A stretch of 34,382 bases of DNA from CAYFMP01 sp964344215 (GTDB lineage: Bacteria; Pseudomonadota; Alphaproteobacteria; Rhodospirillales; Casp-alpha2). Where the stretch lies: the NCBI GenBank assembly GCA_964344215.1, contig CAYFMP010000037.1, positions 1-34,382 of the forward strand, in the 5' to 3' direction. Within the stretch, counting starts at the first letter, position 1; each line of letters starts with the position of its first letter. The notes below the pieces were generated by a model. It did not search any database, was not told the DNA's origin, and saw nothing but the letters and a program-made list of their open reading frames with translations. This document shows, piece after piece, positions 16,104-24,685 of the stretch. Made by a program: the position numbers and the translations under genes.

Positions 16104-17791
16104 TTGCGCCCCGACAGCAATCCGCGGGCGATGACGTGGCTCTGGATTTCGGCCGCCCCCTCGAAGATGTTCAAGATTCGCGCGTCGCACAGGACGCGGC
16201 TGATCGCGTATTCCTGGGCGTAGCCGTTGCCGCCGTGGACCTGCAGCGCGCAATCGGCGTTGGTCCAGGCGACGCGGGCGGCCAGCAGCTTGGCCATGCC
16301 GGCCTCGATGTCGCAGCGCCGGTCCGAATCCTTCTGGCGGCCGGCGAAGTGGGTAAGCTGGCGGGCGATCATGGTTTCCACCGCCATCCAGGCGATCTTG
16401 CCGGCGACCCGGGGGAAGGCGTAGATCGGCTTGCCGAACTGCTGGCGCTCGGTGGCGTAGGCGAGGCCCAGTTCGGCGGCGTTCTGGGCGACGCCGACGG
16501 CGCGCGCCGCGGTCTGGATGCGGGCCGATTCGAAGGTCGCCATCAACTGCTTGAAGCCCTGGCCTTCGACCTTGCCGAGAAGCGCCTCGGCCGGGACGAC
16601 AAAGCCATCGAAACCGATCTCGTATTCCTTCATGCCGCGGTACCCAAGCACCCCGATCTCGCCGCCCGACATGCCGGCGGCCGGGAACGGGTCGTCGTCG
16701 GTGCCGCGCGGCTTCTCGGCCAGGAACATGCTCAGGCCCGTATAGCCGGGGTCGTCCGGGTCGGTGCGGACCAAGAGCGTCATCAGGTCGGAGCGCGCCG
16801 CGTGGGTGATCCAGGTCTTGTTGCCGAAGACGCGGTAAACGTCGCCTTCGCGGACGGCGCGGGTCTTCAAGGAGGCCAGGTCGGAGCCGGTGCCGGGCTC
16901 GGTGAAGACGGCGGTGGGGAGGATTTCCCCGGAAGCGATGCCGGGCAGGTATTTCTCCTTCTGCGCCTCGGTGCCGCCCAAGCGGATCAGTTCGGCGGCG
17001 ATCTCCGAGCGCGTGCCCAACGAGCCGACGCCGATGTAGCCGCGCGACAGCTCCTCGGTGACGACGCACATGGCGGTCTTGCCCAGCCCCAGGCCGCCGC
17101 CTTCTTCCGGTACGGTGAGGCCGAACACGCCCAACTCCGACATCTGTTCGATGACCTCGTCGGGGATCAGTTGGTCGGCCAGGTGCCAGCCGTGCGCGTG
17201 CGGCATCACCTGTTCCTCGGTGAAGCGGCGGAACTGGTCGCGCACCATATCGAGCGTCTCGTCGTCGAGGCCGAGGTCGCCGAATCGGCCGTCCTCGATC
17301 AGCGCCGCAATCCGCATCCTGACCGCGTCGGAATTTCCGCGCGCGATCAACTCGGCGGCCGGGCCATCGGAGAGCGCGCGAACGACTGCCGGATCGAGGC
17401 CGATGTCGGCCGGCCGCACCACTTCCGTCTGGCTCATGGTGATGCCGCCGCAGATCTGCGCCAGGTACTCGCCGAAGGCGGACTGCAGGAGAAGGCTCTC
17501 CAGCTCACCCAAGCGTCCGGCAGCCTCGAGGCGGCGCGCCCAGGCCAGCATCTGGCGCAAGCCCTCGACGTAGGTCGCCATCCAGGCAAACCCGTGGGCG
17601 GCGAACTGCTCGGCCTCGAGGGCCTTCGGGTCGACCTTGCCGCCTCCCTCGCCACCCGCCGCGACCCGCGCCTGTAGCGCCCGGCCGGCCGCCGCCAGCA
17701 GCGCGTCGGCCTCATCCAGCGCCAAGGCGCAGGCGTCGATCAGGTCGTCGAGGATTGGGCTATCGGAGGGGCCAGTGGCGTCCAATTTCAT
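16100..17791 (-). CDS. mcd: (2S)-Methylsuccinyl-CoA dehydrogenase
   Basis: This FAD-dependent acyl-CoA dehydrogenase is 563 residues, far longer than the usual 380, because of a helical N-terminal extension of about 170 residues (AEQFAAHGFAWMATYVEGLR). That extension and its neighbours ccr and ecm identify it as Mcd, which oxidises methylsuccinyl-CoA to mesaconyl-CoA in the ethylmalonyl-CoA pathway and passes electrons to ETF. The dehydrogenase core shows LTVPEEGGGLGLGKTAM, TEPGTGSDLASLKTRA, RMAVE-like helices, and IFEGAAEIQSHVIARGLL near the end. AGGAAA precedes the ATG, between it and the upstream ATPase stop. The TAG stop lies in repeat copy 2, but the C-terminus looks natural. Confidence 0.88.
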   Translation of the reverse strand: MKLDATGPSDSPILDDLIDACALALDEADALLAAAGRALQARVAAGGEGGGKVDPKALEAEQFAAHGFAWMATYVEGLRQMLAWARRLEAAGRLGELESLLLQSAFGEYLAQICGGITMSQTEVVRPADIGLDPAVVRALSDGPAAELIARGNSDAVRMRIAALIEDGRFGDLGLDDETLDMVRDQFRRFTEEQVMPHAHGWHLADQLIPDEVIEQMSELGVFGLTVPEEGGGLGLGKTAMCVVTEELSRGYIGVGSLGTRSEIAAELIRLGGTEAQKEKYLPGIASGEILPTAVFTEPGTGSDLASLKTRAVREGDVYRVFGNKTWITHAARSDLMTLLVRTDPDDPGYTGLSMFLAEKPRGTDDDPFPAAGMSGGEIGVLGYRGMKEYEIGFDGFVVPAEALLGKVEGQGFKQLMATFESARIQTAARAVGVAQNAAELGLAYATERQQFGKPIYAFPRVAGKIAWMAVETMIARQLTHFAGRQKDSDRRCDIEAGMAKLLAARVAWTNADCALQVHGGNGYAQEYAISRVLCDARILNIFEGAAEIQSHVIARGLLSGRN

Positions 17792-17803
17792 GGCTTTCCT
17801 AAT

Positions 17804-19294
17804 TTACCCGTAAAGCCAGCCTCTGAAGTCAACGAGATCAAGACAGATGTAGCCGTCCTTTTGTAATTGATTTCGTCGAGCTTTTTCGAATCTTGGCGAG
17901 TACAGCGCTTTTTCAATGTTCCAGCCTGCAAATTGCAGGCCTTCCTTGGTTTTTGAGAACCGCGAGATATGTCCCTCGAATTTCTTTAACGCTTTAGAAT
18001 CATGAGCTTCCGGGTTCCTCTTGCACGAACCGATACGCAAAATCTTGTCTTCTTCATTGACGGCGATCAGGTCGATTTCAATATCGGAGCCGTCCGCCTT
18101 GTTCCAATAACCATGGACGAAATCAGTCAGCGCGAAATCGCCGACGCCTTTACGAGAAGCCTCTTCGGTCAATTGGCGGATCATCTTTTCGAAAGCAAAT
18201 CCCTCGTGGACTTGTAGCATTTTGTCGGTCCGGTCCAAGGGCTTATCAACCGGTTGGATTCGTGCGTTCTGCACGTTTCGAGCGATGGCGTTGAGCCAGG
18301 CCGATAGGAAGTTGTCGGTAATGACATAACGCGCTTTTCGTGATTTTTGGGTTGCGAAAACGGGTTGGAGTTTTTCGACCATTTGATACCGATCCGTCAG
18401 GGTTGCTAGATACCCGCCCAATTGCTTTTCACCACCTGTACCCGTCCGGTCATATTCGGCTTTGAGTTGACTGAGCGAGCATGGGCCCTTGTTCGCCAAT
18501 ATCTTCAGTACGCTGTCGTAGCGTCCTCTCAGCTCTCGTAGAAACCAGTTTGTGGCTTCGTCGCGAAGCGGACTGGAACCCTCAAAAAACAACCTAAGGA
18601 GGCTCGTCCTTCTGAAATCGTCTTTGAGAGAAAAGACTCCCTGGTCGAAACAGTCGCGATAGAATTTCGGCACGCCCTCAAACATCGTCCAGAGAAATAG
18701 CCAATGAGCAGGATCAGTGACGTCATGAACATCAAACATTTCGAACAGGGTTTCAAAGTCCAGATGATCAAGGTCAATTCGATCCGTTACCCGGTTGAAC
18801 AAGGGCGAGGCATGGTCTTCCAAGATCGCCGTCATTTCCGTGTGAATCGATCCGAGAACGAACAATCCGCCCCGTTTCGAGTTCCTTAGTTGGTCCACGC
18901 GGAGTTGAAGGTGCGAGGTGAATTCCGATAGAGATTTCCGATGGAAGTATTGAAACTCGTCGATGATGACAATCATTTCGACATCACACATGGCGTAAAC
19001 CAAGGTCGCCATATCCTTAAAGGTTCGAACCTCCTGAATAGCCTTCACGGGATGGCCAAAATCTTCGAGGGCATCTTGAAAAGCCTGGACGACACCTCTC
19101 TCGTCGCTGTCCGGAACCTGAAAATAGAAATGCGAATTACCCCAGGAACTCCGCAGAGCACGTTGGATTAGCGTTGTCTTGCCGATACGGCGCCTTCCGG
19201 AAATTGCGCAAAAAAACCAGCGGTTGGCGGAAATGATGCGCTCAATCTCCGTCAACTCGCTATTGCGACCGTAAAAACCCCATGTTTTTTGCAT
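17804..19294 (-). CDS. AAA-type ATPase with C-terminal PD-(D/E)XK-like domain (ATPase_2/DUF234)
   Basis: This 496-residue protein has Walker A GRRRIGKT (33-40) and Walker B MIVIIDEFQ (107-115), then a winged-helix region (about 255-340) and a C-terminal nuclease-like domain with Glu369, DIEID (404-408) and SCKRN (423-427). This is the archaeal-type ATPase plus DUF234 architecture, common in archaea and scattered in bacteria, with suspected mobile or defence roles. The nuclease motif often reads E-x-K; here Ser423 stands where Glu is expected. GC is clearly lower than all neighbours, pointing to horizontal transfer. It lies 12 bp before mcd and after the ccr 3' end, splitting an otherwise coherent pathway cluster. 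A perfect palindrome sits 12 bp before its ATG. Confidence 0.85.
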   Translation of the reverse strand: MQKTWGFYGRNSELTEIERIISANRWFFCAISGRRRIGKTTLIQRALRSSWGNSHFYFQVPDSDERGVVQAFQDALEDFGHPVKAIQEVRTFKDMATLVYAMCDVEMIVIIDEFQYFHRKSLSEFTSHLQLRVDQLRNSKRGGLFVLGSIHTEMTAILEDHASPLFNRVTDRIDLDHLDFETLFEMFDVHDVTDPAHWLFLWTMFEGVPKFYRDCFDQGVFSLKDDFRRTSLLRLFFEGSSPLRDEATNWFLRELRGRYDSVLKILANKGPCSLSQLKAEYDRTGTGGEKQLGGYLATLTDRYQMVEKLQPVFATQKSRKARYVITDNFLSAWLNAIARNVQNARIQPVDKPLDRTDKMLQVHEGFAFEKMIRQLTEEASRKGVGDFALTDFVHGYWNKADGSDIEIDLIAVNEEDKILRIGSCKRNPEAHDSKALKKFEGHISRFSKTKEGLQFAGWNIEKALYSPRFEKARRNQLQKDGYICLDLVDFRGWLYG

Positions 19295-19306
19295 AGTTAG
19301 CGCCCG

Positions 19307-19344
19307 ATCACGCTTAACGTAATTTTTCTTACGTTAAGCGTGAT
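19307..19344 (-). promoter_or_regulatory. Perfect 16-bp inverted repeat upstream of the ATPase gene
   Basis: ATCACGCTTAACGTAA (19307-19322) and its exact complement TTACGTTAAGCGTGAT (19329-19344) are separated by 6 bp. It ends 12 bp before the ATPase start codon and lies 23 bp after the ccr stop, in AT-rich DNA. It is not followed by a T tract on the minus strand, so an operator or 5' mRNA hairpin is more likely than a terminator. No other copy is seen in the window. Confidence 0.75.
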
Positions 19345-19367
19345 AATAGTAAAAAGCCAGGAAACTC

Positions 19368-20607
19368 TTACCCCTCGATGCAGTCCTCGACGGTGCGGCG
19401 CCCGGGCCTTTTCGCCTGGACCAGGACCGCCATGTTGCCCGGCTTGTGCTCGTTCGCCATCATCTTCATGTGGGCGGCCGGGATGTCATCCCAACCGAAC
19501 ACTTCCGACATGCACGGATCGATGCGGCGCTCGACGACCAGGTGGTTGGCCTGGGCGGCCTGCTTGAGGTTGGCGAAATGGCTGCCCTGGATGCGTTTCT
19601 GGCGCATCCACACGAAGCGCGCGTCCATCGTCAGGTTGTAGCCGGTGGTGCCGGCGCAGAACACCACCATGCCGCCGCGCTTGACGACGAAGCAACTGAC
19701 CGGGAAGGTCGCCTCGCCGGGGTGCTCGAAGACGAAATCGACGTCCTTGCCCTTGCCGGTGAACTCCCAGATCGCCTTGCCGAACTTGCGGCACTCCTTC
19801 ATGTACTCGCCGTAGCCGCCGGCGTCGTTGACCTCCGGCAGCCGCCCCCAGCAATCGAAGTCACGGCGGTTGATGACGCCCTTGGCGCCCAGCGACATTG
19901 GCGCCGGCGGTGGCGATGAGCTGAACGGCCATCGAGCCGAGGCCGCCGGAAGCGCCCCACACCAGCACGTTGTGGCCGGGCCTGAGGATGTGCGGCCGGT
20001 GCCCGAACAGCATCCGATAGGCGGTGGCCAGCGTCAGCGTGTAGCACGCGCTCTCCTCCCAGGTCAGGTGCTTGGGCCTGGGCATGCACTGCTGGGCCTG
20101 GACCCGGGTGAACTGGGCGAACGAGCCGTCCGGCGTCTCGTATCCCCAGATCCGCTGCGACGGCGAGAACATCGGGTCGCCGCCGTTGCACTCCTCGTCG
20201 TCGCCGTCGTCCTGGTTGCAATGGACGACGACCTCGTCGCCGACACGGAAGCGCTTGACCTTGGAGCCGACCGCCCAGACGATGCCGGAAGCGTCGGAAC
20301 CGGCGATATGGTATTCCGCCTTATGGTAATCGAACGGCGAAATCGGTTTGCCGAGGGCCGCCCACACGCCGTTGTAATTGACGCCGGCCGCCATCACCAT
20401 GATCAGCACCTCATGGCTGTCGAGTTCGGGCACGTCAACGACCTCGACCTGCATGGCGATGTCGGGTTCGCCGTGACGCTCGCGGCGGATGGCCCAGGCG
20501 TACATGCTCTTCGGCACGTGGCCCAGCGGCGGTATCTCGCCGATCTCGTAGAGATCCTTAACGGGAAGGTCGGGATGCAGTTCGATAACTTCGGCCGGTT
20601 CGGTCAT
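19368..20607 (-). pseudogene. ccr: Crotonyl-CoA carboxylase/reductase, frame disrupted by deletion
   Basis: Ccr reductively carboxylates crotonyl-CoA to ethylmalonyl-CoA with NADPH. The first 237 residues are well conserved (MTEPAEVIELHPDLPVKDLY, EYHIAGSDASG, GYETPDGSFAQF, nucleotide-binding WGASGGLGSMAVQL), and the remainder is found in another frame beginning MSLGAKGVINRRDFDCW (FEHPGEATFPVS, CAGTTGYN, KPGNMAVLVQ). At the junction (about 19895-19900) some 14 residues of the family, between GAN and the GLGAKG-like segment, are missing and the frame shifts; the first part stops at 19861. GGAGGA precedes the ATG at 20607. The gene is either a pseudogene or affected by an assembly error. A truncated 248-residue protein would lack half the Rossmann domain. 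Confidence 0.88.
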
Positions 20608-20811
20608 GCTGCGGTCCTCCAAACAAAGCCAAGGCGGCGCTCCCGAACGGGCCGAAGCCGCCGTCGATCCCTCATAGACCTTTGTCCTTTTCTTCGCAAC
20701 GCACAATTTGCTAGATTTCGTATGTCCGCGATGAAATGAAATAAAATTTCGCGGTATTTCATCGGCTTAAGGGCCGGCTGGGTAAATTCGGCGAAGACGA
20801 CGCGAGGCGGA
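20608..20811. promoter_or_regulatory. Divergent ccr/ecm control region
   Basis: This 204-bp gap separates divergent ccr and ecm. The part nearest ecm is AT-rich and contains an inverted repeat CGATGAAAT (20729-20737) with ATTTCATCG (20756-20764), 18 bp apart, a candidate operator for a shared regulator. No adenosylcobalamin riboswitch features were seen. The regulator is not in the window. Confidence 0.45.
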
Positions 20812-22821
20812 ATGGCTGACAAATTCGCAGACGCAACAAAGAACGATCGGCGCGACCGCGACCGTCCGTGGCTGTTCCGCACCTATTCGGGGCACAGTTC
20901 GGCCAGGGACTCAAACGCGCTTTACCGCACCAACCTGGCCCGCGGCCAGACCGGGCTGTCGGTGGCTTTCGACCTGCCGACCCAGACCGGCTACGATTCC
21001 GACCACCCGCTGGCCCGCGGCGAGGTCGGCAAGGTCGGTGTTCCGGTCTGCCACCTGGGCGACATGGAGGCGCTGTTCGACGGCATTCCGTATTCGGAAA
21101 TGAACACGTCGATGACCATCAACGCGCCGGCGGCATGGATGCTGGCGCTCTATATCGCCGCCGCCGAGCGCCGAGGGGCCGACCGCAAGGACCTCGCCGG
21201 CACCACCCAGAACGACGTCGTCAAGGAGTACCTGTCGCGCGGCACCTATATCTTTCCGCCAGACCCCAGCCTCAAGCTGACCACCGACGTCATCGAGTTC
21301 ACCTGCCGGGAAATGCCGAAATGGAACCCGATCAACGTATGCTCGTATCACCTGCAGGAAGCCGGCGCGACGCCGGTCCAGGAACTGGCCTACGCGCTTG
21401 CCATCGCGCTCTGCGTGCTCGATCGCATCCGCGACGCCGGCCGAGTGCCGGCGGCCGAGTTCGCGGCCGTCGTCGGCCGCGTCAGCTTCTTCGTCAACGC
21501 CGGCATCCGGTTCGTCACCGAGATGTGCAAGATGCGGGCGTTCGCCGAGCTGTGGGACGAGATCACGCTCGAGCGCTACGGCGTCGAGGATGCGAAGCTC
21601 AGGCGCTTCCGCTACGGCGTCCAGGTCAACTCGTTGGGGCTTACCGAGCAGCAGCCGGAGAACAACGTCTATCGGATATTGCTGGAGATGCTGGCGGTTA
21701 CGCTCAGCAAGGATGCCCGCGCCCGCGCCGTGCAACTGCCGGCCTGGAACGAGGCGATGGGTCTGCCCCGGGCCTGGGACCAGCAGTGGTCGTTGCGCCT
21801 ACAGCAGATCGTCGCCCACGAGACCGACCTCCTGGAATTCGACGATATCTTCGAAGGCTCGCATGTGATCGCCGAGCGTGTCTCGGCGCTGAAGGCGGCG
21901 GCGCTCGGGGAGCTGGCGGCGATCGAGGACATGGGCGGAGCGGTGGCGGCGGTCGAGACCGGCTACATGAAGCGCAAGCTGGTCGAAAGCAACGCCGAGC
22001 GCCTAGCGGCGATCGAAAGCGGCGAGCAATGCGTGGTCGGCGTCAACGCCTTCACCGAGGCCGAGCCCTCGCCGCTCGAAAGCGGTCAGGAAGCCTTCCT
22101 CGCCCTCGACCCGGTGGCCGAGGATCAGCAGATCGCCGGCCTCGAGGCTTGGCGGGGAGAGCGCGATCCGGCGGCCGTCGAGGAGGCGGTGGCCGAATTG
22201 ACGCGGACCGCCGGCGACGGCGGCAACGTGATGCCGGCTTCCATCGTCTGCGCGCATGCCGGCGTCACCACCGGCGAATGGGCGGATGCGCTGCGCGGTA
22301 TCTACGGCGAGTACCGGGCGCCGACCGGGGTTGGCGGTGCGCGGCCGGCCGACACCGGTGCCGTCACCGAATTGCGGGCCCGGGTCGACGCCGTTTCGGC
22401 CGCCTTGGGCCGCCGCCTCAAGATGTTGGTCGGCAAGCCGGGGCTGGACGGCCATTCCAACGGCGCCGAACAGATCGCCGTCAGGGCCCGCGACGCCGGC
22501 ATCGAGGTGGTCTACGAGGGTATCAGGCTGACGCCGGCGGAGATCGTCGCCGCGGCGCTGGAGGAGGGCGTCCACATCGTCGGCCTGTCGGTGCTGTCGG
22601 GCTCCCACGTGCCGCTGGTCATGGACGTGCTCGCGAGGATGCGGGAGGCCGGTTTGGGTGATGTGCCGGTGGTCGTCGGCGGCATCGTTCCGGCGGCCGA
22701 CGCCGATAGTTTGATCGAGGCCGGAGTGGCGCGCGTCTTCACGCCGAAGGACTTCGACCTCAATGCCGTTATCGAGGATGTCGTCGGTGTCGTCGAGGCG
22801 GTCGCCCGCGACGCCGCCTAA
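20812..22821 (+). CDS. ecm: Ethylmalonyl-CoA mutase
   Basis: This adenosylcobalamin-dependent mutase converts (2R)-ethylmalonyl-CoA to (2S)-methylsuccinyl-CoA. The 669-residue product has a methylmalonyl-CoA-mutase-type TIM barrel (RTYSGHSSARDSN, GLSVAFDLPTQTGYDSDHP, NTSMTINAPAAWMLALY, AGTTQNDVVKEYLSRGTYIFP) and a C-terminal B12-binding domain with DGHSNG (546-551), whose histidine should ligate cobalt. Single-chain length and the adjacent ccr support Ecm (older name protein MeaA) over methylmalonyl-CoA mutase. GAGGCGGA precedes the ATG. It converges on the next gene with a four-base overlap of stop codons. With ccr broken, its substrate supply from this locus is in doubt. Confidence 0.93.
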   Translation: MADKFADATKNDRRDRDRPWLFRTYSGHSSARDSNALYRTNLARGQTGLSVAFDLPTQTGYDSDHPLARGEVGKVGVPVCHLGDMEALFDGIPYSEMNTSMTINAPAAWMLALYIAAAERRGADRKDLAGTTQNDVVKEYLSRGTYIFPPDPSLKLTTDVIEFTCREMPKWNPINVCSYHLQEAGATPVQELAYALAIALCVLDRIRDAGRVPAAEFAAVVGRVSFFVNAGIRFVTEMCKMRAFAELWDEITLERYGVEDAKLRRFRYGVQVNSLGLTEQQPENNVYRILLEMLAVTLSKDARARAVQLPAWNEAMGLPRAWDQQWSLRLQQIVAHETDLLEFDDIFEGSHVIAERVSALKAAALGELAAIEDMGGAVAAVETGYMKRKLVESNAERLAAIESGEQCVVGVNAFTEAEPSPLESGQEAFLALDPVAEDQQIAGLEAWRGERDPAAVEEAVAELTRTAGDGGNVMPASIVCAHAGVTTGEWADALRGIYGEYRAPTGVGGARPADTGAVTELRARVDAVSAALGRRLKMLVGKPGLDGHSNGAEQIAVRARDAGIEVVYEGIRLTPAEIVAAALEEGVHIVGLSVLSGSHVPLVMDVLARMREAGLGDVPVVVGGIVPAADADSLIEAGVARVFTPKDFDLNAVIEDVVGVVEAVARDAA

Positions 22822-23570
22822 ACAGCGCTTTCCGGCTTTTCCGGTGGGGTTTCCTCGCCGCCGGTTTCCTGGCCGGCCGTTTCCTCGGGCGCTTCTTCCT
22901 CTTCCTCGGCCAAATCCTCTTCCTCGGCCAATTCCTCTTCCTCGAGGAAGCTCGGCGTAAACGGACTGCCGCCCAGTTCCGACGGCGATTCGACGATCGC
23001 CTCCTCGCCTTCGGCGGCCGGCTCCGCATGTTCGGCCGCGGCCGCCGCTTCGCCGCCCGGCTGCGGCGCGGCGTCCGTTGCCGGCGCCTTGTCCGCTTCG
23101 GCGGCGGACTTCTCCGTCTCGGCCGCTTCTTTGGCGTCGTCGTTCTTCGGCACCATGCCGGGCGGGTAGACGGGGACCAGGCTGACCGACTCCGGGCTCG
23201 GCGCGTCGGGGTTGGCGACGGACGGCTTGGTGGCCAGCGTCAGGTAGGCGACGGCGCCGGGCTGAAACTCCTCGCGGATCAGGCACCACGAAACATGCAA
23301 CGTGCCGCGTTCGGCGTATTCCAGGATTCCCTCGTGTTCGCCCAGTTCGTAAAAGGTTCTGGCGAGGTCCGAACTGGCGCCGACGTAGACCCAGCCGGGA
23401 TGGACCCCGGTGTGCCAGATGGCGAATACTCCCGAGCGCCCTTCGAGCCCGGCCGCTTCGGGGTCGAGGTCGAGAAACCTGGGAAAGCGGCCGCCCTCGC
23501 CCTGCACCCAGCGCGGGTCCGCCGGCGGGCTCTTCGAAAGATCGACTTTCTTGTCCCCGAACAGCGCCAT
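22818..23570 (-). CDS. Hypothetical protein with degenerate GIY-YIG-like domain and acidic tail
   Basis: The 250-residue product has a compact N-terminal domain (about 20-140) followed by a low-complexity Ala/Glu/Pro tail. In the domain GVFAIW (47-52) and VYVGASSDL (61-69) resemble the GIY and YIG strands of the GIY-YIG nuclease fold. The catalytic Glu and the Arg usually found after YIG are not obvious, so a nuclease activity is not claimed. The tail is rich in glutamate runs (about 205-235) and is likely disordered. ATG 23570 is chosen because conserved-looking sequence begins there; an in-frame ATG at 23609 is possible. It is divergent from the methyltransferase gene. Confidence 0.6.
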   Translation of the reverse strand: MALFGDKKVDLSKSPPADPRWVQGEGGRFPRFLDLDPEAAGLEGRSGVFAIWHTGVHPGWVYVGASSDLARTFYELGEHEGILEYAERGTLHVSWCLIREEFQPGAVAYLTLATKPSVANPDAPSPESVSLVPVYPPGMVPKNDDAKEAAETEKSAAEADKAPATDAAPQPGGEAAAAAEHAEPAAEGEEAIVESPSELGGSPFTPSFLEEEELAEEEDLAEEEEEAPEETAGQETGGEETPPEKPESAV

Positions 23571-23679
23571 GGCGTCGTAAGTTCCCTTCCCCCTTTTTCG
23601 CCGCCGCAAAGACGGCGGTTCAACGTTGAGCGATTTTATCTATATTTGTGGCGGCGGCAACAACGGGGCAACCCAAACC

Positions 23680-24234
23680 ATGACCTTAGAATACATCGCC
23701 CTTGTCGTTTCGCTGTTGGCGATCGCGTTGATCTTCGCCTCGACCCTGATCACCGGCATCTCCCCGGTGCCGACATCGCCCCGCGTGCGCCGAACCATGA
23801 TGAGCGTCCTGCCCGACAGATTGCCGGGAAAGGCCGGGGCGCCGATCTACGAGCTCGGGTCGGGCTGGGGCGGCATGGCGCTGGCGCTGGCCCGGCGCTA
23901 CCCGGACCATCCGGTGATCGGTTGCGAGGTGTCGCTGTTGCCGTGGGCGTTCTCCCGGCTCCGGCTCTTGGTCAGACCGCAGCCCAACCTGTCGTTGGTG
24001 TGGATGGATTACCGCGGCGCCGATCTCGGTGAGGCGGCTCTGGTCGTGTGCTACCTGTTTCCCGGCGCCATGCAGGAGCTGACGGCCAAGTTCGAGAGCG
24101 AACTTTCTCCGGGCGCCCTGGTGCTGTCGAATACGTTCGCGATCCGCGACTGGCGCCCGGTCGACGAAGTCAGCGCGCCCGACCAGTACGCCTCCAAGGT
24201 CTACCTCTACGAAACCAGTCCGCCGTCGCGCTAG
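23680..24234 (+). CDS. Membrane-anchored class I SAM-dependent methyltransferase
   Basis: The 184-residue product starts with one hydrophobic helix (about residues 5-28, YIALVVSLLAIALIFASTLI), probably an inner-membrane anchor. A Rossmann methyltransferase domain follows: motif I YELGSGWGGMALALARRYP, acidic VIGCEVS after beta 2, and VVCYLFPGAM as the motif IV-like strand. The short catalytic domain suggests a small family related to lysine methyltransferase-like FAM173 proteins, but this is tentative and no substrate can be named. ATG 23680 was chosen because the helix begins there. The TAG stop is part of the left end of repeat copy 3. Confidence 0.75.
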   Translation: MTLEYIALVVSLLAIALIFASTLITGISPVPTSPRVRRTMMSVLPDRLPGKAGAPIYELGSGWGGMALALARRYPDHPVIGCEVSLLPWAFSRLRLLVRPQPNLSLVWMDYRGADLGEAALVVCYLFPGAMQELTAKFESELSPGALVLSNTFAIRDWRPVDEVSAPDQYASKVYLYETSPPSR

Positions 24235-24496
24235 AGCGGTTCACGTCGATATGGAATCGCCGAGACGCGCTCTCCGGTCTCCTGGCAAGGAGCGGTTCGC
24301 GTAGCGATGCGGGGCCATCGGAAGCGGGCCGCGACGCCGTCCGGGGGGCCGGAGAACGCGCCTGCGGTCGGTTTTTCGACCTTCCGGCGTCGTCGAGGAG
24401 GCTCGCCGATGCACCACATCGCCTTCGCATCCCCTCCTAGCCGGCAGGCTGCAACACCGATCTCAGCCGCTTCCATATCGACGTGACCCGCTCTAG
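24231..24496 (+). repeat. 266-bp inverted-repeat element, copy 3 (complete)
   Basis: This copy has the same length and orientation as copy 2, with about 17 substitutions. In the left arm copy 2 has GTTGAT and this copy GTCGAT; in the right arm copy 2 has ATCAAC and this copy ATCGAC, so the base pair is kept by a compensatory change. The internal pairs TCTCCGG (24271-24277) with CCGGAGA (24349-24355) and GGTCG with CGACC around a GTTTTT loop could form further stems. The methyltransferase stop codon is in the first CTAG. Confidence 0.93.
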
Positions 24497-24685
24497 GGCC
24501 ACGTCGTCCGAGGATCGAAGCGATCCTTGGAAGCGAACCCGTCCTCTGGAGCGGCTTCCGATCGGTTGGAACCGGCGAACGGTTCCATCCGATCGGATTA
24601 CAGCGCTCTAATTCATTGAAAAATAGAGCAAGTGAATCCGATTGGCTTGAGCCTTATTGGTTCAAGCCAATCGGATATTGCTCTA
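24497..24685. repeat. Cluster of three palindromic hairpin elements
   Basis: Directly after repeat copy 3 come three palindromes. First, AGGATCG/CGATCCT with loop AAG (24511-24527). Second, a 19-bp stem, TTCCGATCGGTTGGAACCG (24556-24574) with 24580-24598, two mismatches, loop GCGAA. Third, a 62-bp palindrome (24624-24685) with outer arms TAGAGCAA/TTGCTCTA and an 18-bp inner stem, ATCCGATTGGCTTGAGCC, loop TTATT. The second and third share the core CCGATYGG, so they belong to one family. The region separates two convergent genes and may act as a two-way terminator. The last CTA is the stop codon of the aminopeptidase gene. Confidence 0.85.

Noticed and set aside
19368..19898. The second ccr part as an independent 176-residue gene
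   Set aside because: It starts in the middle of a Rossmann domain without a ribosome binding site, and the ATG is simply a family methionine at the deletion junction.
20608..20811. Adenosylcobalamin riboswitch upstream of ecm, or upstream of the adenosyltransferase gene
   Set aside because: No B12-box-like sequence or leader of sufficient length was recognised.
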